From positions 494,864-558,863 of the forward strand of contig NZ_PZJQ01000004.1 in NCBI RefSeq assembly GCF_003206065.1: DNA of 64,000 bases. Reading direction: 5' to 3'. Origin of the DNA: Salinicola halimionae (GTDB taxonomy: Bacteria > Pseudomonadota > Gammaproteobacteria > Pseudomonadales > Halomonadaceae). A model generated the notes under the pieces. It did not search any database and had not been told where the DNA came from. It saw only the letters and a program-made list of their open reading frames with translations. Positions within the stretch are counted from its first letter, which is position 1; each line of letters begins with the position of its first letter. The position numbers and the translations under genes were made by a program. Of this stretch, positions 11,513 to 20,364 are shown one piece after another.

Positions 11513-11635
11513 GCCGACTCGACGAGATCGGCCTGCGTCGACAGACCCGGATAGATAGAGCTTGGTAGATAGGCCGTGTGGATAGACCGGCGCAGAGAGG
11601 CTGATTCATGCGTTTGCAGCACAGTGCGGGAAACG

Positions 11636-11664
11636 AAAAGGGCCGGCGAAATGCCGGCCCTTTT
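11636..11664. terminator. Bidirectional Rho-independent terminator
   Basis: AAAAGGGCCGGC (11636-11647), loop GAAAT, then GCCGGCCCTTTT (11653-11664). This perfect 12-bp stem has A- and T-tracts and sits between the convergent DUF2254 gene and the efe operon. It should terminate both. Confidence 0.9.
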
Positions 11665-11704
11665 GTGTGGTGCCAATCTTGAGAACGATCGGCCCGCGGG
11701 TAAC

Positions 11705-12553
11705 TCAGTTCAAGCCGAGCAGACCACGCAGCGTCGACAGATCCTCGGCGAGGACGGTCACGGGGCCGGTCAGGGCGCGACGGTCGGCATCGCTGACCTC
11801 GTCATATGACTCGAAGCCGGCGGTCGGGTCTTCGGTATCCAGGCGATAGTCGGCCAGGGTGGCTTCCACGTCGTCGAAATTGTCCTGAACTCGAGCGACG
11901 AAGTCGGCATCCTCTTCTGCAGCCAGCGGTTTGAACAGATCGAAGATTTCGCGAGCGCCGTCGACGTTGCCCTGGAAGTCCCATAGATCGGTGCGGCTGT
12001 AGCGATCCTCTTCACCGGAAACCTTGGTTGCCGCGACCTCTTCCATCAGCGCCGCCGCACCGCCGACCACCGTCTCCGGCGGGAAGGTCAGACCCTGAAC
12101 ACGGCTATCGAGATCGTTGACGTCATTCATCAACCCTTGGGCGTATGTCTCCATGCCGTCGGTGGTGTTGTCGTGGAACAGTGCATACTCCAGGCGATGG
12201 AAGCCGGTGAAGTCGGGGTCCTCTACACCCTTCTCGTAGTCGTCTTCACGCGCATCGATGCTGGCATCGAGATCGGCAAACAGCTCGGCGATGGGTTCGA
12301 TGCGCTCGTAATAGACACGGGTGGGGGCGTAGAGCGCCTGGGCCTTCTCCACGTCGCCGGTCTTGATCGCGGCGGTGAAGTCCTCAGTGTGCGTGACCAG
12401 TTGTTCCAGATTGTCGAGCACGTAAAGCTTGTAGTCGGCGACCGGACCAACCAGGGCTTCGGGCGCGACGTCGGCGTGAGCGGTGGTGGTGAGCGAGAGC
12501 AGGCCGAGCGCGCCTGCGGTGAGCCACGCTGTCGGTAACTTCGAGGTTTTCAT
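11705..12553 (-). CDS. Periplasmic M75/imelysin-like iron-uptake protein (EfeM-type, no cupredoxin domain)
   Basis: A 282-residue protein with a signal peptide (1-27, cleaved near AHA-DVAP) and one M75/EfeM helical domain. It retains the family motif HxxE in GFHRLEYALF, thought to bind the metal. It lacks the N-terminal cupredoxin domain of full EfeO. GGAG precedes the ATG. It is the last gene of the efeU-efeO-efeB cluster, 150 bp after efeB. It probably captures or oxidises iron in the periplasm for EfeU. It is clearly paralogous to the M75 domain of the neighbouring EfeO, which has lost HxxE. Confidence 0.82.
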   Translation of the reverse strand: MKTSKLPTAWLTAGALGLLSLTTTAHADVAPEALVGPVADYKLYVLDNLEQLVTHTEDFTAAIKTGDVEKAQALYAPTRVYYERIEPIAELFADLDASIDAREDDYEKGVEDPDFTGFHRLEYALFHDNTTDGMETYAQGLMNDVNDLDSRVQGLTFPPETVVGGAAALMEEVAATKVSGEEDRYSRTDLWDFQGNVDGAREIFDLFKPLAAEEDADFVARVQDNFDDVEATLADYRLDTEDPTAGFESYDEVSDADRRALTGPVTVLAEDLSTLRGLLGLN

Positions 12554-12703
12554 TATGTGTCTCCGTTGAGTGATCCGGGGGCTAGTCGGCGGTCGTGAAC
12601 CACGAGCTCGTCTCCGCGAGCGTTGTTGTTTTGAAAGACTCGTTCTGCAAATTCTGTTTTGAAAAAATCCGGATAAATCCCGGGCGCTCTTGCGCCGATC
12701 GGG

Positions 12704-14137
12704 TTACGCGGTTGCAGCCAGCAGGCCCCGACCCAGAAAATCAGTCTCGTCGACCGCGCCGGGCAGGACGAAGAAATAGCCGCCGCCGACCGGTTTGATG
12801 TACTCCTCCAGCGGTTCACCATCGAGACGCTGCTGAACGGCGATGAAACCGGCCTCGAGGTCCGCTTGAAAGCAAAGGAACAGTAATCCCATGTCCAGTT
12901 GCCCATTGGTTTCGACGCCGTTGGAGTAGTTGAACGGCCGGCGCAGGATACGATTTTTCTCGGTCTCGGCGGTACGTGGGTTGGCCAGTCTGATATGGGC
13001 ATCGAGCGGGGTAATGGCGCCTTCCGGATCACTGGCATAGTCGGGAACGTCCTGCTCCTTGCCCTCGACGCCCGCGCCTGTCTTGGAGAGAGGCGCGCCG
13101 CTCATCTTGCGGCGGCCGAAGATCGCTTCCTGCTCTTTCAATGGTGTGCGGTCCCAGCGCTCGACGAAGTTGCGAATGATGCGCGCTGCAAGATAGCTCC
13201 CGCCGTTTGCCCAGGCTGGCTCGTCGTGGTCCTGTCCAACCCATACCAGCTCGTCCATCAGCGCCTCATTGTCGCCCTCGGGGTTGGCGGAGCCATCGCG
13301 GAAGCCGAGAAAATTGCGGGCGCTGCCATCGACGTCCCCCGGCGAGGGTGGCAGCAGCGGCACGGTGCCTTCCTGTTTCCAGCGCACCATCAGTAGCCCC
13401 GGGGTGTTCTTGATGATGTCGCGCAGCGCGTGGTAACCGGTATCCAGGGTATTGGCGCAGATCTGCAGCGCCAGATCACCATGGCAACGCGCAGCATCCA
13501 GCGCATCATTGGGAAACCCCTGCATGTGCTGCAGACGCCTGGGCTGCAAGCCATCAAGCCCGTAGCGCTCATCGAACAGCGAGTCGCCGACCGCGAGCGT
13601 CATGGTCAGTCCATCGGGGGCGATTTCCGGTCCCAGAATGCCGGAGTCCGGCGGCGGGAACAGCGGATTGCGCTCTGGGATCCTGCCGCCCTGGGTCAGA
13701 AAGGCGATGCGCTCGGTCAAGATTTTCAGCAACGTCTCGAGATCGTCTCGATCCCGTGCCAGTACGTCGAACGAGACCAACATGCCGCTGGCTGGACGAG
13801 GGGTGACGACACCCTGTTGATGGTGGCCGTGGAACGGATAGCGCAGCTGAGAATCCTGTTCCTGCGGGGCGCTGGTGACGTCCTGACCGTGCCCTGTCGC
13901 GGCTAGCGCCTGGGCCGGACACGCGCTGCCCAGCGCGAGACCACCGAGTGTGACGCCACTGAGACCGACCATCCCTGCGCTTTTGAGAAACCGGCGGCGT
14001 TCGAGTTTCATCGAGGAATCGATGGCCTTCGACTCGGAAACTTCGGTCGCGCGAGACGTGGTCTCGCAGGCGTTGGTCTCACGGGATGTGGTCTTGAATG
14101 AAAAAGGGCAGCGTGATGGGTGATCGGACTGACTCAT
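12704..14137 (-). CDS. efeB: Deferrochelatase/peroxidase EfeB (Dyp-type, Tat-exported)
   Basis: A 477-residue Dyp-type haem peroxidase. A twin-arginine signal, [16 protein letters not shown], lies at residues about 47-62. It carries the Dyp motif GxxDG as GFRDG (278-282) and a probable proximal haem histidine, His381, in AHIRLANPR. EfeB oxidises ferrous iron or takes iron from haem in the periplasm and works with EfeU and EfeO. ATG 14137 begins 19 bases after the efeO stop; no clear ribosome-binding site is visible. An internal ATG at 14011 would give a more usual short Tat n-region, so the start is uncertain. Confidence 0.92.
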   Translation of the reverse strand: MSQSDHPSRCPFSFKTTSRETNACETTSRATEVSESKAIDSSMKLERRRFLKSAGMVGLSGVTLGGLALGSACPAQALAATGHGQDVTSAPQEQDSQLRYPFHGHHQQGVVTPRPASGMLVSFDVLARDRDDLETLLKILTERIAFLTQGGRIPERNPLFPPPDSGILGPEIAPDGLTMTLAVGDSLFDERYGLDGLQPRRLQHMQGFPNDALDAARCHGDLALQICANTLDTGYHALRDIIKNTPGLLMVRWKQEGTVPLLPPSPGDVDGSARNFLGFRDGSANPEGDNEALMDELVWVGQDHDEPAWANGGSYLAARIIRNFVERWDRTPLKEQEAIFGRRKMSGAPLSKTGAGVEGKEQDVPDYASDPEGAITPLDAHIRLANPRTAETEKNRILRRPFNYSNGVETNGQLDMGLLFLCFQADLEAGFIAVQQRLDGEPLEEYIKPVGGGYFFVLPGAVDETDFLGRGLLAATA

Positions 14138-14156
14138 AAGCGACGAACCGGGCCGT

Positions 14157-15314
14157 TTAGCCTTCCAAAGTGAGTGCGTGATTGATGTCGGAGAGCGAGT
14201 TGGCCAACGCCCGGGTTGTCTGCAGCAAATCAGCGTCGTCAACTGCGCCTCGCGATGTGGGCGAATCGGTGTCCGCCTGAAGGTCCCGTTGTAGCGCGGT
14301 CAGATTGGACTCGAGCGTGTGCAGGATTTCCGGGGACTGGCTTTCCAGCAGTGGCGACAGCAGCGAGACGATTTTGTCGGCGCCTTCCGTCAAAGCGATG
14401 AGATCGGCGAGATCCCGCGCTTCGATGCTAGTGTCGTCGCGGTGATGATCGAGCCACGTTTCGAGCACGCGAGCGCTGCCGTCCGCCAACTGCTGGGGCG
14501 GAATCGAAGCGCTCTTGAGCCGGGTGGCCAACGTTTCCACGTCTGTCACCAGCTGTTCGGCAGCGGTACTCAAGTCCGCGGTGCTCTGACGCTCGAACAG
14601 ACCGCCGGCGAGCCGATGGAAGCCGACGAAGGCGGGGTCATTCTCGCGTTGCTCGAAATCGTCGGCATGCGCATTGAGGCGCTGGTCGATATCACTGAAG
14701 AGGCCGATCGGCATCGCCAGATGCAGATCGATGCGACGCGCTTCCCGGTAGGCCTGCTGGGCTGCCGAGAGATCGCCGGCGGCTATGGCATCACGTAATT
14801 CATCGGCGCTGCTGCGGAGCTTTCGCAGTTGCAGTGTGGTGTAGACGCGATATTCAGCCAGCGGCCCGATGAAGGCCGTGGTGGAAAGGGCGGCAGGTTC
14901 GGCATTCGAGTCGCCAGCGACGACGTGCAGGGTACCGTGCGGATTGCTGAGCAGACCACAGGTCATCGCATAGTCGCCGGCTTTCAGCGTGGCGGTCAGC
15001 GGCTGGCGTAGGCCGGGAGCGATATTTTCACGTTCCGCGAGCACCATGACGCCGTCGACGATTTCCCACTCGATGGCGCGATCCGACTGATTGACGACGG
15101 TAAAGGTTCGTTGTCCGGCGGGAACTTCCAGACGATTCGGCTCGCAGCCACTGGAAGTGACGTTGACCCGATAACCGTCTTCGTTTGGTGATCTGACCGC
15201 CTCGAGCGACAGGGTGAATACACCCAATGCAAACAGCACGAGCAGGAACGACATGACGAGGCCAAGGCGCAGCGCGCGCGGAGAGGGCGTCGCAGGGTGA
15301 ACGGCGTTGGACAT
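14157..15314 (-). CDS. efeO: Iron uptake protein EfeO (cupredoxin plus M75 domains)
   Basis: A 385-residue protein with an N-terminal membrane anchor or signal (about 15-38). A cupredoxin-like domain (about 45-125) has [14 protein letters not shown] and a MTCGL...PHG copper/iron-site-like cluster. An M75 domain (about 135-380) follows. EfeO delivers ferric or ferrous iron to the EfeU permease. In this copy the M75 HxxE motif reads HRLAGGLF, so the glutamate is replaced by alanine. ATG 15314 lies four bases after the efeU stop; a longer frame to 15416 overlaps efeU and is rejected. Confidence 0.9.
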   Translation of the reverse strand: MSNAVHPATPSPRALRLGLVMSFLLVLFALGVFTLSLEAVRSPNEDGYRVNVTSSGCEPNRLEVPAGQRTFTVVNQSDRAIEWEIVDGVMVLAERENIAPGLRQPLTATLKAGDYAMTCGLLSNPHGTLHVVAGDSNAEPAALSTTAFIGPLAEYRVYTTLQLRKLRSSADELRDAIAAGDLSAAQQAYREARRIDLHLAMPIGLFSDIDQRLNAHADDFEQRENDPAFVGFHRLAGGLFERQSTADLSTAAEQLVTDVETLATRLKSASIPPQQLADGSARVLETWLDHHRDDTSIEARDLADLIALTEGADKIVSLLSPLLESQSPEILHTLESNLTALQRDLQADTDSPTSRGAVDDADLLQTTRALANSLSDINHALTLEG

Positions 15315-15318
15315 GACT

Positions 15319-16167
15319 TCAGGCCCGCCCTTGCTGAGTGCGGGGTGCCGGTGCGATCCGGCGTGATGTCGGACGTGGTTGCAACAGCCAAAGCGCAGCG
15401 ACGAGATAGCCGACATAGGCGACTACTTCGCTGACCGTCGGAGCAGGCTGATAACCGAAGATGCCGGCGAACAGCGAGCCGAGCGGCGTATCCAGCGGTA
15501 GGGTATTACTTAGATCGAACACGACCTGTTGGGCATGATTCCACAGCCCGGCTTCGTGCAACGCACGCACGGAGCCGGAGAATAGGCCGGCAGCGACCAA
15601 CAGAATGAACATCCCTGTCACGCGGAAAAAATGCCCCAGCGGTAGTTTCAGGCTGCCACGATAGAGAGCCAACCCGGCGACTGCGGCGACACCCAGACCA
15701 AGCAGCGCGCCCAAAGGTGCATGAGCGCTGGTGCTTTGCTGAAAAACGGCGAGTAGGAAGAAGATCGATTCCAGGCCTTCGCGTGCCACGGCCAGAAAGA
15801 CCATGACGATCAGTGCATAGGTGTGTCGTCGACCACTACGAAAAGCGTGGTCGAGCGCTTGTGTCAGCCCCTGGCGCATACCGCTGGCGGCGCGCCGCAT
15901 CCACAGCACCATCCAGGTCAGGACGCCAACGGCGAGAAAGCCGACCACGGCTTCGAACATTTCCTGCTGGCGCTGCGGGAATTCCGCACTGGCGAACTGC
16001 AGGCCTGCACCGACGAACAGGGCCAGCGCTGCGGCCAGGAAAATGCCGATCCAGACGGCGGGCATCCAGGCGCCACGCCCGGTCTGGCGCAGATAGCTTG
16101 CGATGATGCCAACGACGAGAGCGGCTTCCAGTCCCTCTCTCAGCATGATTAAAAATGGTACCAACAT
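15319..16167 (-). CDS. efeU: Ferrous/ferric iron permease EfeU (FTR1 family)
   Basis: A 282-residue polytopic membrane protein of the Ftr1/EfeU family with about seven transmembrane helices. Both diagnostic REGLE iron-transport motifs are present, at residues 10-14 (LREGLEAALVVG) and about 129-133 (AREGLESIFF). It transports iron across the inner membrane after oxidation by EfeB/EfeO. ATG 16167 places the first REGLE ten residues in, as usual in the family; the frame extends to 16257 without homology. It is the first gene of the efe operon, 68 bp downstream of a Fur-like site. Confidence 0.93.
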   Translation of the reverse strand: MLVPFLIMLREGLEAALVVGIIASYLRQTGRGAWMPAVWIGIFLAAALALFVGAGLQFASAEFPQRQQEMFEAVVGFLAVGVLTWMVLWMRRAASGMRQGLTQALDHAFRSGRRHTYALIVMVFLAVAREGLESIFFLLAVFQQSTSAHAPLGALLGLGVAAVAGLALYRGSLKLPLGHFFRVTGMFILLVAAGLFSGSVRALHEAGLWNHAQQVVFDLSNTLPLDTPLGSLFAGIFGYQPAPTVSEVVAYVGYLVAALWLLQPRPTSRRIAPAPRTQQGRA

Positions 16168-16235
16168 GATGGGAACCCGATTGCGAACGAAACGATCATC
16201 AGACAGAACCGCACGTGGCGGGCGAACGGCACGAA

Positions 16236-16250
16236 TGATACGTGTTATCA
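16236..16250. promoter_or_regulatory. Candidate Fur box upstream of efeU
   Basis: TGATACGTGTTATCA matches the 7-1-7 Fur pattern TGATAATNATTATCA at 12 of 14 arm bases and contains the inverted repeat TGATA-N5-TATCA. Its position 68 bp before efeU fits iron repression of the operon. Confidence 0.6.
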
Positions 16251-16257
16251 AATGCAA

Positions 16258-16561
16258 TCGGTAATGATTTTTCGTTTAACCATCGGGATCGCGACATCAG
16301 TTCGGCTAACCGGCTGCTTTCTGTTCTAAATGCGACATCGAAGTATCTGATGGCGGTTAGCCTGTCGCGGAGAGATAAAAACGCATGCGTCGTGTCGTCA
16401 CAGGGATTACAGTCGAACTAGACCGTCAAGGCGCTGTAAAAGTCGCCTGGCGATCGCTGTCACGAGTCGTCCGACGCCGATGAAATCGCCATGGACCGAG
16501 ACCGACAGATGCCAGGGAACCGATAACAATAACCGTTCTATATCCTTGGAGGAGACGTGAA
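16258..16561. promoter_or_regulatory. efeU/gbdR intergenic region with repeated TGTCGC words
   Basis: No gene is seen here. It holds the divergent promoters of the efe operon and gbdR. The word GCGACATC occurs at 16291 and 16332, and TGTCGC (its partial complement) at 16363, followed by TGTCGT at 16393. These could be sites for GbdR itself or another regulator. Confidence 0.35.
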
Positions 16562-17683
16562 ATGGCAATCAATCCCGTTCGAGGCACCGGCCGCGCCAAT
16601 GCCGTACCGGAGCCGCAGACACTAGGTTTTCTGCTGCTGGAAGACTTCACTCTGATCTCGCTGGCCTCGGCAATCGAGCCGTTGCGAATGGCCAATCAAC
16701 TGGCCGGTCGCGAGCTGTACCGCTGGTACGTGATGACCATGGATGGCGCCCCTGTGCGAGCCAGCGATGGCATGCAGGTGACGCCAGATGCCAGCGCCTA
16801 CTCGCCGCTACGGCTCGACTGGCTGGTGGTCTGCGGTGGCGTCGCGCCGCAACGCTCGGTCACGCCGGCCTTGCTGACCTGGCTGCAGAGTCGCCATCGT
16901 CAGTTGAGGCGGGTTGGCTCGGTCTGCACCGGCAGTTGGGCGCTGGCACAGGCCGGCCTGCTTAACGGGTACGATGCCAGCATTCACTGGGAGTGTCTGG
17001 CTGCGATTCAGGAGGCTTATCCCCGCACGGCCTGGAGCACACGGTTGTTCTCGATCGACCGCGATCGTTTCACCGCCTCCGGTGGTACCGCACCGCTGGA
17101 CATGATGCTCAATCTGATCGGCCGCGATCACGGCCGCGAGCTATCCGCGGCCATTTCGGAAATGTTCATCTACGAGCGTGTGCGCGGCGAGGAGGATCAG
17201 CAGCGAGTGCCTCTCAAGCACGTGCTGGGTACCACTCAGCCTAAGCTGCTGGAAATCGTGGCATTGATGGAAGCCAATATCGAAGAGCCGATCGAGCTCG
17301 ACGAACTGGCAAGCTACGTCGATGTTTCCCGGCGTCAGCTCGAACGACTGTTTCAGCGCCATTTGCACTGTTCGCCTTCGCGCTACTATCTCAAGCTGCG
17401 GCTGACGCGCGCGCGACAGCTGCTCAAGCAGACTCCGCTGCCGATCATCGAGATCGCTTCCGCTTGCGGCTTCGTTTCCACGCCTCACTTCTCGAAGTGC
17501 TACCGCGAGTTCTTCGGTACGCCGCCGCGTGAGGACCGTGGTGAAACGTTGAAGATCCGCCGGCTGGAGCCTGCATTCGTTCCACTGGCGGGCAGCGATC
17601 CGCTCATGCAGTCCAGCAGCGCTACCGTCGCGTTGAGTCATGCCCGGGGAGAACCGACCTACGCCAGTATCGCCCTGGGGTGA
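16562..17683 (+). CDS. gbdR: Glycine betaine-responsive AraC-type activator GbdR
   Basis: A 373-residue GlxA-type regulator. It has a DJ-1/PfpI-like sensor domain (about 20-190, with VGSVCTGSWALAQAG and FTASGGTAPLDM) and a C-terminal AraC double helix-turn-helix (about 235-330, ending IIEIASACGFVSTPHFSKCYREFFGTPP). In Pseudomonas, GbdR senses glycine betaine and dimethylglycine and activates gbcAB, dgcAB and soxBDAG. The assignment rests on domain architecture plus location at the head of a complete betaine catabolic cluster. A strong GGAGGAG lies upstream. It is transcribed alone and ends in a hairpin terminator. Confidence 0.9.
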   Translation: MAINPVRGTGRANAVPEPQTLGFLLLEDFTLISLASAIEPLRMANQLAGRELYRWYVMTMDGAPVRASDGMQVTPDASAYSPLRLDWLVVCGGVAPQRSVTPALLTWLQSRHRQLRRVGSVCTGSWALAQAGLLNGYDASIHWECLAAIQEAYPRTAWSTRLFSIDRDRFTASGGTAPLDMMLNLIGRDHGRELSAAISEMFIYERVRGEEDQQRVPLKHVLGTTQPKLLEIVALMEANIEEPIELDELASYVDVSRRQLERLFQRHLHCSPSRYYLKLRLTRARQLLKQTPLPIIEIASACGFVSTPHFSKCYREFFGTPPREDRGETLKIRRLEPAFVPLAGSDPLMQSSSATVALSHARGEPTYASIALG

Positions 17684-17707
17684 GAGCGGTTGATCTGATA
17701 CCTACCG

Positions 17708-17733
17708 ATCGGGCGGCTCTTGTGCCGCCCGAT
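17708..17733 (+). terminator. Terminator after gbdR
   Basis: ATCGGGCGGC (17708-17717) pairs with GCCGCCCGAT (17724-17733) around a six-base loop and is followed by GTCTTCTT. The perfect 10-bp stem begins 24 bp past the gbdR stop. Confidence 0.75.
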
Positions 17734-17796
17734 GTCTTCTTGCAACTGACGCCGTTTTGCCGCTCGATATCGCCGTGTTACCTGCGTTCTGTTGGC

Positions 17797-18144
17797 CTAC
17801 ATAACGGCTCTGGCCACAATGACCACGATCCCGAAAGTAATGACACCAGCAACGACCGGCCAGCCTAATGAACGCGTGCGCCGCCAGACGACGAGCGTTA
17901 CTCCTAACCCTATGAGCGTTGCCAGCCAACCGGCGGCATCGGGAGTGCGGGGTACCAGTGATACGCCCAGTACCGCGGCGATCATCATCGGTCCCAGAAC
18001 CACCAACCACTTCGGCAGCGCGTCGACGGGGCCATTCGCCTCGCGGCGCGTCAGTCGTTTCTGCATCCAGAGCAACGGCAGCAGCCGGATCAGATAGGTA
18101 CCTAGCGCCGCCACGAGCATGCCGATCCAGAGTTCGAGGCTCAT
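17797..18144 (-). CDS. azlD: AzlD-family branched-chain amino acid exporter subunit
   Basis: A 115-residue protein with four predicted membrane helices. It begins LWIGMLVAALGTYLIRLLP, a hallmark of the AzlD family. AzlD is the small partner of AzlC in an exporter of branched-chain amino acids and analogues. Its ATG overlaps the azlC stop by four bases (ATGA), showing translational coupling. A longer frame to 18843 lies inside azlC and is not coding. The pair sits between gbdR and the dgc genes without obvious metabolic connection. Confidence 0.88.
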   Translation of the reverse strand: MSLELWIGMLVAALGTYLIRLLPLLWMQKRLTRREANGPVDALPKWLVVLGPMMIAAVLGVSLVPRTPDAAGWLATLIGLGVTLVVWRRTRSLGWPVVAGVITFGIVVIVARAVM

Positions 18145-18878
18145 GCGCGTCCCCCTCTGTCTGGTGTGGTCGTCTCCGGCAGGCGGACCATATAGAAGCA
18201 GAATGCACCGCACGTCGCTGCCAGCGGAATGCCGATATTGGTCAATCCTATCAGTGTGCAAAGCAGGCCGACGGCGACACTGGTGCTGAGCGCGGCGGCC
18301 CAGCGTCGCGAAGTGAAACGTGGCACGATCAACACCACGAAGAGCGCCGGCAGCGCGAACGGCATTACCTCCCCGAGCAGCGGCCAGCGGCTCGTCAGCC
18401 ACTCTCCCGCCACCGCACCCAGCAGCGACCCCGCGATCCAACTGAGCCAGGCCAGCAGTGCTGCGCCGAAGAACCAACCGACGCGCTGCGATTCCGGCAA
18501 CTGCGGTAGCCGGCTGTGGGCCAGGGCGAAGATCTGGTCGGTGAGGCCATGCATCAGCCACGGCCACCAGCGACTTCTTGGCAGCCAAGGCGCCAGGTTT
18601 GGCGCGTAGACGACGTGGCGCACGTTGATCAGCAGTGTCATCGCCACGGTCAACCATAGTGGAGAGCCGCTGGCGATCATCCCCACGAACAGAAACTGCG
18701 AAGCGCCGGCATAGATCAACGTCGAGATCGCCATCGTCTCGGCAGTGCTGAATCCGGCCTGAGTGGAAATCAGCCCGAACGAGATCGCCACCGGGATATA
18801 GCCGCCCAGTAACGGGACCGCCTCGCGCACCCCCATCAGCCAACCTTGGGGTCGACGTGATATCCCGATGTCAGACAT
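18141..18878 (-). CDS. azlC: AzlC-family branched-chain amino acid exporter, large subunit
   Basis: A 245-residue membrane protein with AzlC features: AVPLLGGYIPVAISFGLISTQAG, STLIYAGASQFLFVGMIASG and LLINVRHVVYAPNLAPWLP. With AzlD it forms an amino acid efflux pump in the inner membrane. Two starts are possible: ATG 18878 (AAGGA eleven bases upstream) and ATG 18887 (same AAGGA, only two bases away); 18878 is preferred on spacing. The frame is open to 19013 without homology. It is divergent from the dipeptidase-like/dgc operon. Confidence 0.88.
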   Translation of the reverse strand: MSDIGISRRPQGWLMGVREAVPLLGGYIPVAISFGLISTQAGFSTAETMAISTLIYAGASQFLFVGMIASGSPLWLTVAMTLLINVRHVVYAPNLAPWLPRSRWWPWLMHGLTDQIFALAHSRLPQLPESQRVGWFFGAALLAWLSWIAGSLLGAVAGEWLTSRWPLLGEVMPFALPALFVVLIVPRFTSRRWAAALSTSVAVGLLCTLIGLTNIGIPLAATCGAFCFYMVRLPETTTPDRGGRA

Positions 18879-19206
18879 TCGATTCATCTTCCTTGGTGTG
18901 GGCGATAGTGACTTGATTTGGACGAAAGTGACCGGTCGTGTGGCGGTCATGTCGCGGGGGCGACAGTCCTGAGCCGAATCGACTGTTCTATCCAACGAGC
19001 TCTCGCGCGTCAATCACGTCTCGCATGGTCGGTACTGTCGGGTATGGCTGTCGTGGTGAGGACATTCGATGTGGCGCAATCGGAACACTCGAATTCGCTT
19101 TCGGTCGGCGAGTGGCGCGGACGCAGGGATATGCTGCGCAGAACAGTCGTCCCGGTGCTTCAACAAGCCAATTCGTGACGGGCGCCCAACCAAGGAGGAT
19201 TTCCGC
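18879..19206. promoter_or_regulatory. azlC/dgc-operon divergent intergenic region
   Basis: No gene is seen in these 328 bp. It contains the inverted repeat TGTCGC-GGGG-GCGACA at 18950-18965. Just before it, the imperfect 11-base direct repeat GGTCGTGTGGC/GGTCATGTCGC runs from 18934. Further TGTCG words lie at 19038 and 19051. These are candidate regulator sites (possibly GbdR), unproven. Confidence 0.35.
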
Positions 19207-20184
19207 ATGCCGACGTCATCTCTGCACGACGATGCCATCATCATCGATGGTTTGATCATCGCCAAGTGGGATCGCGCGCTATTCGAGGATATGCGCAAGG
19301 GTGGGCTGACCGCCGCCAACTGCACGGTGTCGGTGTGGGAGGATTTCGAAGCTACCGTCGACAATATCGTCAGCGTCAACAAGCTGATGCGCGATAACGC
19401 CGAGCTGGTGCGGCCGGTGCACACCACCCGCGACATCACTCGCGCCAAGGAAGAGGGCAAGACCGGAATCATTCTCGGCTTCCAGAACGCCTATGCCTTC
19501 GAGGATAACCTGGGCTACGTCGAGATCTTCAAGAAGCTCGGCGTGGGCATTACCCAGATGTGCTACAACACCCAGAATCTGGTCGGCACCGGCTGCTATG
19601 AACGCGACGGCGGGTTATCCGGCTATGGCCGCGAGGTGATCGGCGAGATGAACCGCGTCGGCATGATGTGCGATCTCTCCCACGTCGGTTCCAAGACCTC
19701 TGAAGAAGTCATCCTCGAGTCGAAAAAACCGGTCTGCTACTCCCACTGCCTACCTACCGGTCTGAAAGAACATCCTCGCAACAAACGCGATGACGAGCTC
19801 AAGTTCATCGCCGACCACGGTGGCTTCGTCGGCGTGACCATGTTTACGCCTTTCCTGCGTGCCGGCGTCAACGCCACGGTCGAGGATTACGTCGAGGCGA
19901 TCGTTTACATCATGAATATCGTCGGTGAGGACGCCATCGGTATCGGCACCGACTTCACCCAGGGCCAGGATGAAGCCTTCTTCGAGTGGCTGACTCACGA
20001 CAAGGGCTACGCTCGTCGCCTGACCCGCTTCGGCGAAATCATCAATCCCAAGGGTTTCCGCACGATCGGCGAGTTCCCCAACCTCACCCAGGCACTGCTG
20101 GATCACGGTCTTTCCGAGCCGGTGGTGAGGAAGATCATGGGTGAAAACTGGATGCGGACTCTTGGCAACGTCTGGGGCGAGTAA
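19207..20184 (+). CDS. Membrane-dipeptidase homologue of the dgc operon with an altered metal site
   Basis: A 325-residue TIM-barrel protein of the renal/membrane dipeptidase family. It opens the dimethylglycine operon in the same position as its Pseudomonas relative. AAGGAGG lies eight bases before ATG 19207. Against the human enzyme it keeps the second-site histidines (LSHVG, YSHC) and the aspartate in GIGTDF. The first-site H-x-D reads L-x-I (VIDGHND becomes IIDGLII), the bridging glutamate reads Gln (GFQN), and the substrate histidine is Tyr. It is therefore doubtful as an ordinary dipeptidase. It probably acts in betaine or dimethylglycine metabolism in the cytoplasm; the reaction is unknown. 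Confidence 0.82.
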   Translation: MPTSSLHDDAIIIDGLIIAKWDRALFEDMRKGGLTAANCTVSVWEDFEATVDNIVSVNKLMRDNAELVRPVHTTRDITRAKEEGKTGIILGFQNAYAFEDNLGYVEIFKKLGVGITQMCYNTQNLVGTGCYERDGGLSGYGREVIGEMNRVGMMCDLSHVGSKTSEEVILESKKPVCYSHCLPTGLKEHPRNKRDDELKFIADHGGFVGVTMFTPFLRAGVNATVEDYVEAIVYIMNIVGEDAIGIGTDFTQGQDEAFFEWLTHDKGYARRLTRFGEIINPKGFRTIGEFPNLTQALLDHGLSEPVVRKIMGENWMRTLGNVWGE

Positions 20185-20364
20185 GCCGGCTGCGCGTCGC
20201 GAATTCGGCGTTGAAGTCTGCCGGCCTCTGCTCATGTACAACCACGTCACTGTGCGATACCGACAGACTTCGCCTGATCTTCGATCGCTCGCTCGGCTCC
20301 TCGAATATCGCAGAAGATACGGCTCGCAGCTTGCAGTCAAAGAACAATTTCCGAGGTAATCGAT

